Below, piece after piece: positions 21,370 through 32,705 of a stretch of 64,000 nt of DNA. Within the stretch, counting starts at the first letter, position 1, and every line of letters starts with the position of its first letter. The notes under the pieces were generated by a model. The model saw only the letters and a list, made by a program, of their open reading frames with translations, was not told the origin of the DNA and ran no database searches. This DNA comes from Adiantum capillus-veneris (taxonomy: Eukaryota; Streptophyta; Polypodiopsida; Polypodiales; Pteridaceae), in NCBI GenBank assembly GCA_014529385.2, contig CM043971.1:30087709-30151708 (forward strand), in the 5' to 3' direction. A program made the translations under genes and the position numbers.

Positions 21370-23058
21370 ATTTATGTCACTTTGGGCCCCATTGGACGGG
21401 GTTCGGTAAGTTGGTGGGAACACTTCTTTAAAAGTAGGCCACTGAAACCGGCCTGTACGGCGGTAGACGTTGGCTTTCACCCGAAATTCTTTACTTTAGA
21501 CACACACACAGAGAACTTTGCAAAGGAGACCTGTAACGGGAATTAACACTTAATCACACACACGGCTCGGAAGCTAGAATGGTCCGAGCAGACACCGGCA
21601 ACCTGTAGGCCCCAAAATTGGCGCCCCTTTCGGTATTTCTTTATTCTTTAGGAGGGTAAAGTACAAAGAAGAGTCCTGGGAATCCTTTCACTGTATCCCA
21701 CTAGATACCGCCTATTTTGGCCAAATTTCGGCAACATAACAGCCCCTAAACTTGCACGAAAACAATTCCCCTGTTGGAGCTCGCTTCTACTGGCGTATAC
21801 CCTCTGATTCCTGCCCAAAAACAATAAATTCAGCACGTTGTATTACTGGTTTTTGTCCTGTTTTTAGCCCCAAACAGTCCCCTAACTGTCCTCTGCCAGT
21901 GGGGCACGATTCCCAAAGGTTCTGGCGTCCGTATGGCTGAAAAACAGTAAAATTACAGCGCATACACAGCGCTGATTTTGCACCTGTATGGTGAGGTTAT
22001 AACCCTCACCAGTGCCTGCTTTGGAGTAGCAGCTAGCTACCCCTGTTCCTGCTCAAGGAGGCTCTTGCCTCAGCACAAAAGCATGAACCAACACAGCTGT
22101 ACATCAGTCAAATGAGGAGCCCTCTTGTGGGGCATCACATAACTGCACGTAGGGGAGAGAGAGAGAGCAGTGTGTAGTGTGCACGGCATCACTCCTAGCA
22201 CCACACTGTACATGAGAGGGAAAGGAAGCACTCCATAGCTCTTAACCTGTGACAAAATGCATAATGGAGCTCCTCCCAGCTTGAATTTCAGCGCCCATTT
22301 TTCTGGAAGAGGCAAGTGCATGAAAATTTGCCACTTGGCGCATTTACAAGCATTTTCCCGTTTAGGGTTCGCCGCTTAAAAATATCCTGATCGGTTGCCC
22401 AATTGACTTCGCGGCAGAGTTGTAAAATGTTCCCCTAGTCATACCGGAGGTAATGACGCGAACACATTTCACGGCCCAAAATAGCAGTTCCCTAAATTTT
22501 AGGAGATGCTTCCGTTGGGCTCCCACTGGTCTTCTGACCATCTATCCTCATTGGGACCGTATCCAAAAGTGCAATGTGGCCCAACTGTCGGATACTTTTT
22601 GTTGGTAGTCCCACCTTGACTTTACGCCTTAATTGAGTTCACTTCCTAGTATCCACCAACTTGCTAAGTGCGACGGGGGGACCTATATGATCTTGCTCTG
22701 AGCCTAGACATCCTCTTACCATACGAATTCCAGTGCCGACCACTTCCCGTCTGCGGATGAAACTACCGTTCACATTGGCCAAACAATGTCCGACCGTTTG
22801 CTACTTCGAAAAGAGGGTCTCAAACAAAATAAAACAAAACCCACTGGAAAGAAACCAACAACTAAGGGTTAGCAGTTGCCACATCCTTGTGACATAGTTA
22901 ATAACTACCACGTCCCCGTGACAGCCACTCGTCAAGACTTTGTAAGTTTGTAGAACTTCTTCTTCTTCTGCTGCTTCTTCATAGGGTTTTGGCCCCTTGG
23001 GCGGGATCTGAAGGTTGGCTCCGTTCTTCAGAGGCTTGACACGTCAGCGATTTGTGGC
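21363..23058 (-). repeat. Gypsy LTR fragment interrupted by a solo LTR
   Basis: 21363-21442 matches 10890-10960 and 22929-23058 matches 10960-11092 of the LTR at 10439. The two halves join exactly at the solo LTR borders. The host LTR is truncated on its left at the copia junction and ends TTTGTGGCA on the right. Confidence 0.75.
21443..22923 (-). mobile_element. Solo LTR, 1481 bp, 5-bp target duplication GCCAC
   Basis: On the minus strand it starts TGTCACGGGGACG and ends GGCCGGTTTCA. It is a diverged relative of the LTRs at 42407-43874 and 49619-51068 (same end GGCCGGTTTCA, same shared core at about 21607-21648). GCCAC at 21438-21442 and 22924-22928 is the duplication. No internal region is present, so it arose by LTR-LTR recombination. 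Confidence 0.85.
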
Positions 23059-23184
23059 AGTCGTAGCTAAAAATATTACATCCCTCTGGCTTCTAAACAG
23101 TTATCCTCAATTGTAAGGATTCATGATACTAATGCAGGTTTCGTAATACTAATGCAAGATGTGTGCAAAATCTTGCAATTCTGA

Positions 23185-23703
23185 TTACGTCATCGACTTA
23201 GCATACTTATGCAGGATGTGTACGAAATCTTGTAGTTCTGATTTCGTCATCCACTGAGCATCTAGAGGGGAATAATTCTTTAACTTTACTAAGCTCTTAC
23301 GATGAGTTCTTCCAGACTTTAGTTGGCATTCGTCATGATGAATGATCTGTTCTTGAAGAATTATTTCTTCAGTTACATCTATCTTAGGGGAATCTTCTAC
23401 AACTGGTTTTGCAGGAAGTTCGCCAACGAAAGGTGGTAGAAGGCTCATGTGAAAAGCATCAAAGATTTTCCAAGCCTCTGGAAGATCCAATCTGAATGCT
23501 ACATCATTGAAATTTTTCTGTAATCTTAAACGGGCCATAATATCTGTTGGAAAGTTTTACAATGTTCCCTTTCTAATTGGCATGTTTCCTAAGTCGCGCT
23601 TTATCTAACTTGAGGAGAAAAAATTGTCTTTCAGTGAGCTTGAGATCACGATTATGTTTGTCAGCTGCTTTCTTATGCTTTTCTTGAGATCTAAAGATAG
23701 CAC
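23185..23703 (-). pseudogene. gypsy integrase C-terminus and chromodomain-like tail
   Basis: The frame has KHKKAADKHNRDLKL, RYYGPFK, FRLDLPEAWKIFDAFHMSLL and then EEIILQEQIIHHDE and SLVKLKNYSPLDAQWMTKSE. It corresponds residue by residue to the 48500-49045 region of the better-preserved gypsy. There is an in-frame stop near 23590. Confidence 0.7.
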
Positions 23704-24093
23704 GTCCCACTTACGCGGCCTTCTTGATTTAGATCTGAGCCAATGCCTAGATCTAACTGCTTTAGAGCACCCTAGACCCAAGAGGTATGTGCTCTACTCA
23801 TTAAAAATAAATTGTCAAGCCCTCCAAAGAGTCTACGCACAATTCCGTCCTCTACTACAGAGAGAGGATTCTCCTGAGCACTTCTTCCACACGAGAGACT
23901 AAGTGCTAAATCTCTTCCAAACCATCGGAAGCTCTAAGCTTTCAAGGGTCCTAATGCACTCTCCTACCAAGAGTTCTCGCACGGGTCCTGGTGCATTCCA
24001 TTACCGCGTATGGTAGCACGAGACTCTAATTCGGAGAGTCTAAGTCTCCTTAATTATTACAAATTTAACTCGCACACACACTGCAAAGTACTC
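23704..24093. other. Unexplained 390-bp stretch inside integrase
   Basis: It separates the integrase zinc domain from the C-terminal domain. It holds no coding similarity that I see. A 14-base C run at 24097-24110 borders it on the right. It may be a degenerate insertion. Confidence 0.35.
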
Positions 24094-24099
24094 TTACCC

Positions 24100-24476
24100 C
24101 CCCCCCCCCCAAAACAAATCGTGGGTATTTGGCCTGAGAATTCTGAAATTTGATGTGTGTTGCCTCACTTTTGGCAGACTGCACACTTGTACAAATGTAT
24201 CTATGTCATGTCTGAGTGTAGGCCAAAAGAAGTATGTTGCTAGGGCTTGAATGGTGGAAGTAATCCGTTCGTGCCCTCCACAAGGAGCAACACTTTGAAA
24301 GGCTTGTGGTTGTCTGAATCCCCATATAAACTTGATCTTTTTGTTTGTGAGATCATGTAGGGGTGCTTGTTGTGAGCTATGATAGTCGATGCACATTCAA
24401 AACGTGTCGTCTTTCTTCTGAACAAGCAAAACTGGTGAATAGTGACGAGAAGTACCTGGTCGAACAAGACCCTTCT
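24100..24476 (-). pseudogene. gypsy pol fragment: RT start fused to RT end and integrase zinc domain
   Basis: The RT start (SRHYSPVLLVQKKD, MCIDY) runs straight into an RT end-like segment (LTNKKIKFIWGF) and then the integrase HHCC region (GGHERITSTIQALATYFFWP, then TFVQVCSLPKV). The catalytic palm of RT and the whole RNase H are deleted. Confidence 0.65.
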
Positions 24477-25800
24477 TATAACCGGCCTGTACAACGTAAA
24501 AGGCGGTACTATTTCAATTACCTGTTAACTTTACACAGAGCACTGAGAAGGGAAGAGAACACAGTTGCGTCCAGCAACTAGAATGTCACTGCGCACACGA
24601 GACCGACACCCTGTAGGCCCCAAAGACTGGTGCCCCTTTCGGTATTTCTTTATTCAAATTAAGGTAGACGATCCGACCACTTCGCACAAGCTTTCACAGA
24701 GCTGTCCAAACGTGGCGAGGGCTAAAAACGCAGGTTTTCGACCTGATTTTAGCAGCATAACGGCGCACAAACCCCTGTAGGTCAAAAGCACCTGTCTAGG
24801 ACGGATTCCCTCGCTATCTGGAAGCTTTCTGGTGAGCTGTCACAGAAATTCAGCGGGCTGTAATTCCCTGTTTTTCACTCCCGGGTGCCCAAAAGCCTGT
24901 ACACGCATCCCAAGGCTCTCACGAGGCTCCGCCGGTGTTCCCTTGCAGTTTAGGTGCGAAGCAATACACCTACAGAAAAACACAGCAGACTGTAATTCGC
25001 TGTTTCGGATCGTTTTTAGCGGAGCGAACACGCCTACGCGTGTCCCAAGGGCTCCCGCACGCAATGGGACAGTTCCCCTGTGAAATGGACGAGTTTTCAC
25101 GCACAATCTTTCGCGATGGAGCTGTGCGTACATGTGGGGGATTAGCAATTAGCTAATCCGGTTCCTGTTCAGAAGGCTCTTGCCTTGGCAAACGCACATA
25201 AACCCCCATAACTGTACATGTTCAACTGAGTAGCCCAACTAGTGGGACATTACCATATGTGCCAAAGGGGAGAGAGAGATGCACGAGAGCAAATCATCAC
25301 GCTACATGAGACAGAGGAGAAGGCAAGCTTTCCATTAAAGCTGTAGACCTGCACCCACTACTTACACACACACATTGTAGGTCACTTATGATCAAAAATC
25401 AGCCTCCTCTCTCAAATTGGGCCCCTCCTCCAGCTGAGGTGTCCTGCAGACTGACCTCCTCCTGCCAAGTGTCCAGTTTGCCCCTTTGAGTTAATTCTCT
25501 AGTTCCCACTCACTTATAAAGTTGTAAGTGACTTTCCGAGTGGCCCAGATTTCGTTTGGCGCGCACAAGCTTCCATACTCATCAGAATTCAGTGCTAACT
25601 GGCCCGACCAGTCCCGGACTGACCGACCCAGACTCCCGCTGTGAGAAACCTATTCAGCCACAGCCGTTTCACACTGGCCATGCAATGTCCACTTGCACCT
25701 TTTCAAGGGTTCCGAGGAAGACAAGTAAAAATAAAAATAAATAAAAATATCTAGTACTTATTTACGGAAGGCAACAGGAAAAATACACCTCTTGGTGACA
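24477..25800 (-). mobile_element. Solo LTR, 1324 bp, target duplication CTTCT, inserted in gypsy pol
   Basis: On the minus strand it starts TGTCACCAAGAGG and ends GGCCGGTTATA. It is related to the 49619 LTR (start TGTCACCAGCG). CTTCT occurs at 24472-24476 and 25801-25805. Disregarding the LTR and one duplicate, the pol frame reads across without a shift. The shared LTR core lies at about 24616-24657. Confidence 0.85.
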
Positions 25801-25805
25801 CTTCT

Positions 25806-27750
25806 CAAGAAGTTTATTTACTTGTTTAAGGATTTTTTCTTGTTGTAAGAGACTAACTCAGTAAGGTGGTTGATTTGGGGGCGAACTACCCGGAATTAGA
25901 TCAATACAATGATCTTCCGGTCTTTCAGGAAGTTAGCCGATCTTTATCTAAATTCGGCAAGACATTGTCAACACTCATCTCTCTATCTTTGACAAAAATC
26001 AAGTAAGTAGAATGACACTTCTTTATTTCTTGTTAACAATGATGCGACTCACCATAGGTATAGGCCAATCACTAGCACTTGCATTACATCATACTACTGC
26101 CCTATGAAAATAAAGGACTGTTTCTTATTTACATAATCTGGGAAAGGATGATTCTATAATGCCAAGGCATTCCCAAAATAACATCGCAGTCTTGTATTGG
26201 AACAGCTAGGAAACACTCTCAATTAGAGTACTTTCCAATCTTTAGATTCAAATGCGCTTGCACTGGAGTGGAATTCGTAGTCAACCCTTCAAAGGCTCAT
26301 CATGAACTGATTGGAGTTCCCTATCTCTTGGGAGTAATTCCAAGAGATTTTGAGGTAGCCAACGAAATGAAATTGTTGGTGGAACCTGGATCAAACAAGA
26401 TCAGAAAGTTTGCCCATTCAGACTGCCCCACCTTTTGAGTAGCTGCCTTTTTCCTTTCTCCTCCCTGGTGTGGACTTGTACATCAAGTACAGAATTTGAT
26501 GCAGGAGGAGGAGAATCTTTCTTAAGCTGTGGGCAATTTAGTTTCTAGTGACCTTTCTCGCCACAATAGAAACATTTTCCCTCTTCCATATAGGCCTTCA
26601 ATTGAGAGGGAGTGAGAAATTTACTTTTCTTTGCTCCCTTTGGCTTCTTTTCAGGGCCTTTGGGTTGATCTGAAGGCCTCTTTCGTGTAGTGGTTTATGC
26701 TTCAGTAGTGAGAGCTTTTTGCTTTGCATGAAAGGTATTAGACTTCTAATTTCGAGGAGTTCCTTTCAAATGCAAGTTTCCGGCTATGAGGGCGGACTGC
26801 ATCATAATTTGAAGAGTGTTTTGGGGGTAGAGCTTCATACTTTTCTGAAGAACTGGCTGGAGTCCACCTTCAAACTTGCGCAGCTTCTCTTCATAGTAAC
26901 TTTAAGGAGAGCTGCCCAAAATTTGTCGACGTAGTCGAACAACTTCATTCTCTCTTTCGGAGAGCCACTCCCATTCTTTCTTCACATCATCAGTAAAGTC
27001 AGGGGGAAGGAACTAAGCATAGAACTCCTTTTTGAACTCTTCCCGGTATTTCGGTTTGCGTTTTTCCAAAATTGTGGTAAACCACCAATTGCTAACCGAA
27101 TCTTCCAGATATATGCTCACATGGCATAGTTTTGAGCACTCTAAGAAATTACCTTTTGCAAAAGCCACCTTGAACTCTCGAATAAAAGCGAGAGCTTTCG
27201 TATCAATCCTCTTTCCATCATAACATTCGTATTTAACATCTTTATCACCAGCTTTGAACGTCTTCTTCTTCTTCTTTGTGGTGTCGGGACCGCTTCTTGG
27301 AGATGGCTTTGGAATCCTTATCCACCGGAATTCTGTGCCGACTCTTCTTATAATCTGTCTTGCTTTTCTGCTTTTGGTGGTTGATCTACAGCCTCGTCTG
27401 AGGGCAACTCAAGTTCCTCATCAAGAATGGTATCATCCAGGTTCTTCATGAAAGTGTAATTTGGCGAGTGAGTCGGCGAAGGGATTTCTTCTACTTCATG
27501 TTGTCGGGAGGTTCCTACTGTAGGGTCTCTCTGAAGCCGTGTTGGGGCCCCAGTTTTAGGTATTCCCTGAGCTGGTACTGCAAGATTCTGAGGTGGCTCT
27601 TCTACCATCTTTGCTTTCCCTTTTTCAAAGGTCCTAAGCACTTTCGGCACTTCTGGCTCAGCAAGAGCAGCTTGCAATTGTGTCATATGTTGCCTCTGAG
27701 CCGCTCAAGCTCTTCTGCTTGTCCTACCATGACAGGTATTTTTCTACCAA
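25806..27750 (-). pseudogene. gypsy gag and protease
   Basis: The gag capsid has FKVAFAKGNFLECSKLCH and YREEFKKEFYA; the knuckle CFYCGEKGH..LNC at about 26560 contains an in-frame TAG. The protease active site at about 26400-26350 reads LILFDPGSTNNFIS. The linker PEDHCIDLIPGSSPPNQPPY lies at about 25920-25870. Several stops are present. The Glu/Pro-rich N-terminus is at 27686-27348. Confidence 0.7.
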
Positions 27751-28170
27751 GGATTGTCTCTCCTTAAGAAAGGAAACGAGACCTCTACATATGGCACAGG
27801 AAAGGGGGAGGGGAGGGGCGGGGTTGGTAATTTTACAGCTTAGCTTCTCTAAACTTGTTTAAACAGTGAGGTTCTTAAACTTAATTAAGTTCAGTGTGTT
27901 GACAATGATGAGCTTGTTGACAATCATTCTAAATTCATTGATGGGACAACAGTTGATATACACCTTTCCAATCCTAAGGGCACAAGCAGGTTACAAATAA
28001 TGTAGAGCAGCCAGCAGATGCTCCATGACAATTGGAGTCCATCTAAGTTATGTACTAAAAAAAAACACCCTCTACACTCCAGAAAAATGGAAAAAGGTCA
28101 ACTATTCTCCACCTGTTTCAAACTGCACATGTTTTGCACACGAGAATTTTAAGAAAGAGGTGAAGCCCAC
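27751..28170 (-). other. Intron sequence, nothing recognised
   Basis: A/T-rich intron start. It has one G-rich patch (GGGGGAGGGGAGGGGCGGGG at about 27803) but no recognised element border. Confidence 0.4.
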
Positions 28171-28287
28171 CTGCACTCCAGCACCAAAGGTTTTGTCCAT
28201 CTGGTGAAGCAATTCCAACAATGAGAAAACATCATGCACTCTGTAGCACATAACAAGCTTTAAAGCTTCTGCTATGTTACTCCATGT
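28171..28287 (-). CDS. RAD51D: RAD51D-like exon between Walker A and Walker B
   Basis: 117 bp, phase 0 to 0, acceptor TTATGCAG, donor GTGGGC. It encodes NIAEALKLVMCYRVHDVF and LLELLHQMDKTF, matching the helix with V.D.(F/Y) and L..LQ.L in RAD51D. Its donor opens the 19,842-bp intron. Confidence 0.75.
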
Positions 28288-28388
28288 CTGCATAACATGT
28301 GGCAACAAATTTTACACCAAGTTATAAGCTGCAACAATTCCAGAGTTTCGTTAACTACAAGTAATCTAAGAAGTGTATTACTCTTTAC

Positions 28389-28520
28389 CTCATTGCTCTT
28401 CGACCCAAGCAGACCTAAGAGAACATCACACAATCGTGATGGTGAAAAGGAATTGCAGGTATCTATGTAAACAACCACACTGCCATGAAGAGCAGCATAC
28501 GCAGCTGTTTGAATACAAAT
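28389..28520 (-). CDS. RAD51D: RAD51D-like exon directly after Walker A
   Basis: 132 bp (44 codons), phase 0 to 0, acceptor GTGTACAG and donor GAG|GTAAAG. It encodes ICIQTAAYAALHGSVVVYID then TCNSFSPSRL, matching the RAD51D strand (YLDTGNSFSARR in the plant protein as I recall it). Confidence 0.8.
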
Positions 28521-29317
28521 CTGTACACACATAAGGTACCTATCTAGTTTTCAGATCCACAGCACCTTGCAGTTTTCATTAACAGAAATGAAACAAATGC
28601 CTGTACAGATTTTTCTCAACCACAACTGCAAAAATGCCTCTCACCACTCCCCAAACTTCATAAAGATCATGCCAAGAAAATTCCTAGAATCGCCTAAAAG
28701 CAAGGGCTGTGATAAATAGAAGCTTATGAAAACTTTAAATCACTTTGTTTGCTATTCCCAAGAATAATTTGCAATTCTCCTGGTCAAGATGTGGTATCAA
28801 GTGTTAAGTTTCAATGTTTCTTCTCAATATCGAGCTTGAGGACACGCCAACAAAGGACGTGAAGGATGATGGGCCTTCTTCTGCAAAATACCTGTATTTA
28901 TGATCGACATGGACATACGTTCATGGTAGTTCTTCTGTTCTGCATGCCACTTGGTTTTTTTGTCCTAGTATCGCTTGCATTAGTAGTCCCCTGACAATCG
29001 AAATATAGGCTTTAGAAGCCTTTCTTTCATACCTAATATAATGAAATAACCAGCAAAAGCTCTTATCCATGACTAATTAATGAGTGTGGAAATAATAGAT
29101 AGCAGCCGCCATGGAGTGTACATTTCCGTCCAAGCTGACAATTCTCATCTCACACGATAGAACTTGTCATCAAAGTCCATAACAAACACTATCCGTTCTT
29201 CCCTCTCTCCAACCTCAGGAGAGGAGATCGCTTACACTGCTGCTTGGGATGGATCCAACAAGAGAGGACTGAGTTGGTTGCTGTGCAGTTCTATGGGCAG
29301 GCAAGAAGAAGGGCATG
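28521..29317 (-). other. Intron sequence, nothing recognised
   Basis: Left part of the 4.8-kb intron. No element or exon was seen. Confidence 0.4.
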
Positions 29318-30740
29318 TGTAACTGACCGGCACCATGTACAAATGGGAAAATCACTGCTAACAGACTTCACACAACTGGAAAGACTGCAAATTTTACACT
29401 TATCACTTTAGAGACGACACTAGTGGCGCAGTTCCCCTTCGGCAAGTGTTGACCCCCAGTAGGTGCCCCTGGCGGTATTTCCTTATTTTATTGGCAGACT
29501 GTCACCGTTACTACTTTGTGTGACTACACACAAAACCACCTGTTTACAACTGATTGTTGCCCTCTAAATTATAAGCTCTGGGTTTTAAAAGCAACTAAAA
29601 AATCATCTGCTATGTACAACTATGCTTAAAAGCACTTAAAAGTATTCTGCTAATAAAATTGGCGCTCTAAAGCTGCCCATATGAAAAATATCCCACATCA
29701 GCAATGCAACATCATCAGCCACACACTGCTGTGTCATCGTCCATACAGACCTGCGACTCTCCCCACAAATTGCATCCTGATATGTGCCACAAATCACACG
29801 CGGCCGTACAGTCCTCTGAAATAATCTTCTCCTCCTACCCTCTGGTCCAGGATTTTGCGGCTACCCTCTGGCAGGGTCTTCTTTTGCTACCCTCTGGCAT
29901 ATGCTCCCTAGAGTCAGTCAGGCGGCTTAGTGCCATGCAATTAGTTTGTGACATACCCCCACTTTGAGAAAAGAAATTGTCCTCGATTACACGTGCCTTT
30001 ACTACCATATCACAGGATATCAATAGCCCATGCACATGCTGATTAAGATGCGGCATAGATACCATGTAATTCACAAACATATGTAGTGCTCTACATATAC
30101 TTTGTACAGCAGGTTCGAGACATGTGCCCAAACCGCTCAGAGAAAACCATCATAACTGGTCATGGCCGTGTGTCCAACCTAGTGTAGGTTAGCCGTTATA
30201 ACAGGTCGAGGACTTTGTCCAACCGTGCAAACAACCATTATAACAGGTCTGGGACTTTGTCCAAGTGTTATAGCAGGTCTAAACGGCTAAAACGCAGGTC
30301 TCATATATTCAAAAAAGTTCAAACAAGATCAAAATAAGTTCGGACAAATTCCATAAAATCCAAACAAGCTCAATCAATATCAAACAAGTTTAGACAATTT
30401 CAAACACGATTTTCAAACGAAGTGTCTAAAAGTTAGAGAAAATAGAAACAAAGTATCAAAAACAGGTGTATGTGGAAGAGTCTTCTGGCAGTCGAACTCG
30501 AGGTAGTGGTTGCTACTAATATGGGGGATATCCATTATAATTTCATCAGTACACATATTTTGGTGATAGTAGCCGAGGTGGTAGCCGAGCGGATCCACTG
30601 ATGGAGGCGGTGCAAGTGTAGGCTACTAATATGGGGGATATCCATACTAATTTCATCAGTACACATATTTTGGTGATGGTAGCAGAGCTGGTAGCCACAG
30701 CGGATCCACGGATGGAGGCGGTGCAAGTGTAGGCCATTTC
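29318..30740 (-). mobile_element. Gypsy 3' end: LTR, polypurine tract and non-coding 3' region
   Basis: The LTR at 29318-29953 (TGTAACTGACC to TTTGTGACA) has a diverged shared core at about 29447-29490. It is followed by the minus-strand polypurine tract at 29954-29970 (CTCAAAGTGGGGGTA). The region 30120-30420 repeats AACAGGTCTGGGACTTTGTCC and CAAACAAG words like those of the gag-only elements. No coding sequence remains. Confidence 0.6.
30512..30731. repeat. Tandem repeat, two copies of 110 bp
   Basis: The unit starting GCTACTAATATGGGGGATAT at 30512 repeats at 30622, about 90% alike. Confidence 0.8.
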
Positions 30741-31259
30741 GCGAAAAAAAAACCCAAATGCCCATAGGCGAGCATCTAGATTCTAGCCGCATAGATAGAA
30801 GCACAAGGTGAGAGATTAGAACCATCTAACCCCTTCAATTCAATTTACCTGACTACCAGACTTACGCCTACCATCCTTTGTGTCCTCTGCGACTTGATAT
30901 TTGGTAAGTTTACCTCCTTCATTGTCTTGTGAAATTTTCTTTTTGGACGGTGGCTATGCTCATCCAAATTAGATGCACATTTTTTTGTCTATGTTTTTTC
31001 CTTATTCTTTCTTTATATCCAAGAAAGATGCTTGATAGGTCACCTTATACGCGGCTGATTTCTTTTCCATCAAGTCTTCTTTCCATACAAAGGCATCACT
31101 CTATAGAAACAAGGAGAATCTTGATATTTTCGACTTTGGCACAACTTACAAATAGGCATTTAAATTTTAACCGATACAACCAAGAATAAGCAACAATAGC
31201 ATCCATGTTACCAACATACTTACTGGTTGAATCTTTTCCTAGTAGCTTGAGGCCTTTAC
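30741..31259. other. Intron sequence, nothing recognised
   Basis: A/T-rich sequence with T-rich runs. No coding or repeat signal was identified. Confidence 0.35.
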
Positions 31260-31690
31260 AATGGTCTTGGCAAGCTTCTCAAAATCCAACTCCAATGCTG
31301 CGTCAGATCAATTGGTGAACGAAGTAGTGGGATCGCGCATAGCCTCATGGTCTTACTTGCGTGCCTCCATCTCAGCCTCCAAGCACCGTGCCTCCTTCGC
31401 TACCTTAGCCGTTAGTTGTCTTACCTCATCCCCCAAGCATGGAGCCTCCCTAGCCGTCTCAGCAGCCAAGGGCTCACACTCAAAATCCTAGAGCCATTAC
31501 TCTCAATCCGCCGCCTCGTGTCTTTGCTCGCGCCCAACTCTTCTTGCTGCATTATCATGTCCATCATCTTAATCACGACTTCCATGGGATTTGGAGGGAG
31601 GGGAGGGCTAATGGGACTGATGAATATTCTTCAACTTGATGCTCTTTGCATGAAAATTTCTTTTTTGGGGTTCTCTGTCCGATGAGGAGT
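31260..31690 (-). pseudogene. Possible coiled-coil coding remnant
   Basis: The minus strand encodes pieces such as EVVIKMMDMIMQQEELGA, LTAKVAKEARCLEAEMEARK and LELDFEKLAKTIV in more than one frame with stops. The Glu/Lys/Ala-rich pattern suggests a coiled coil, as found at the C-terminus of some plant transposon ORFs. I do not recognise the family. Confidence 0.3.
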
Positions 31691-32328
31691 CCATGCCGTT
31701 ACAGGTCACAACCATGCAAGCAAAAACACGAGTAATTTGTAGTAATTGTCACAAAGATAATGACGCGGCATACATCCACAGTACAAGCCCAATTGGCAGA
31801 TAACAAGAGCTGAGCTGAGAAGAGGAAGTGCAGATATGGCACTGTATGGCCCGCAAATGCAGGCTGTATGATGACCACTAGTGCGGCATCCTTCACACAT
31901 TATTTTTTGGCCAATTTCGCTACATGGGCGAAAGGCCTACTTTTGCAGTTATGTACATAGCAGATGTTTTATGTGCTTTTGGGACACGACTGCAAACACC
32001 AGACAAATTCTAAGCTGGTTTCGGGGCTTCTGGGGTGAAGGACCTGTAAATAAGAGGCCTAGATGCCCTAGAACTCTGAACAAGTGGGATCACACAGAAC
32101 GGTTGTAACTGTGACAATTCATCAATATGATAACAAAATACCACTAGAGCCGCCCAGCCGAGGGCGAGGGCCAGGCCCAAGCATCTCTCAGAAAAGTAGA
32201 ACTCCACCACTCTATATGTCTTGTCTACATGGTTATTTCAAGTCTTTTGTTTTCATTTCAATTCAGTGTTGTTGCAGTGATTAAACCGCCGTGATCCGCC
32301 TCGATTACGCTTCACTTTCCCAAAAGAA
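31691..32328. other. Intron sequence, nothing recognised
   Basis: No coding or repeat structure that I can support. Confidence 0.35.
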
Positions 32329-32336
32329 GGGACAAC

Positions 32337-32489
32337 CATAGTTACCAGGAACGGGAAACCGGAATGGGAAACCAGAACGGGAACACGGAACAAAATGCCA
32401 TTCCCTGTTACGGGTACTCACGTTTGAACGGGAACTTGGAATGGGAACGGGGAACAGAGACCTGAAAACGGCCATTCCCTGTTACTATG
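32337..32489. mobile_element. MITE, 153 bp, with 8-bp target duplication GGGACAAC
   Basis: The terminal inverted repeats are CATAGTTACCAGGAACGGGAA (left) and TTCCCTGTTACTATG (right). GGGACAAC is identical at 32329-32336 and 32490-32497. The interior consists of GGGAAC/GGAATGGGAAC words and cannot encode a protein. An 8-bp duplication is typical of hAT-type insertion. It lies in the RAD51D intron. Confidence 0.85.
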
Positions 32490-32599
32490 GGGACAACGCC
32501 TCAATTGCGCTTGCAAAACCGACATAGCACAAAAGATCAGTAGACCCTAACTACATGCAGAGATGCTAATAACCATGCACACAAGACTGTCCACTAACA

Positions 32600-32680
32600 A
32601 AGCACGCACTAATACAGATAAGAAAATACCACAAGGGACACCTATTTGGGGGCCAATACTCTTCTAGGGGAACTCCACCT
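32600..32680 (+). repeat. Diverged LTR core fragment
   Basis: ATAAGAAAATACCACAAGGG followed by ACACCTATTTGGGGGCCAAT parallels the shared LTR core on the plus strand. The surrounding LTR is too worn to delimit. Confidence 0.4.
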
Positions 32681-32705
32681 CTCAGTTGTCCCTTGCAGAT
32701 TCTCT

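Larger units (their letters stand above)
12525..21370 (+). mobile_element. Ty1/copia 3' half split by a full-length LINE
   Basis: The coding parts 12525-12859 and 19704-20974 join in frame once the LINE and one 16-bp duplicate are disregarded. They are followed by a polypurine tract and the start of a 3' LTR at 21091. The 5' LTR, gag, protease and integrase are absent: the left edge is a junction with the gag-only gypsy at about 12520. The right edge is a junction with a gypsy-type LTR near 21370. Confidence 0.8.
23185..27750 (-). mobile_element. Degenerate Ty3/gypsy chromovirus-like element (gag-protease-RT-IN), no 5' LTR seen
   Basis: Read on the minus strand: gag (27750-26600), CCHC knuckle (about 26560), protease (about 26400-26340), linker (about 25900), an inserted solo LTR (25800-24477), RT start and RT end with a large deletion between them (24476-24290), integrase zinc domain (about 24260-24120), an unexplained 390-bp stretch, then integrase C-terminus with a chromodomain-like tail (23703-23185). 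Many stops are present. The 3' neighbour is the LTR at 21363-23058. Confidence 0.75.

Noticed and set aside
28102-28308. A separate small gene at the 68-codon minus frame
   Set aside because: It is the RAD51D exon 28171-28287 read through its donor site.
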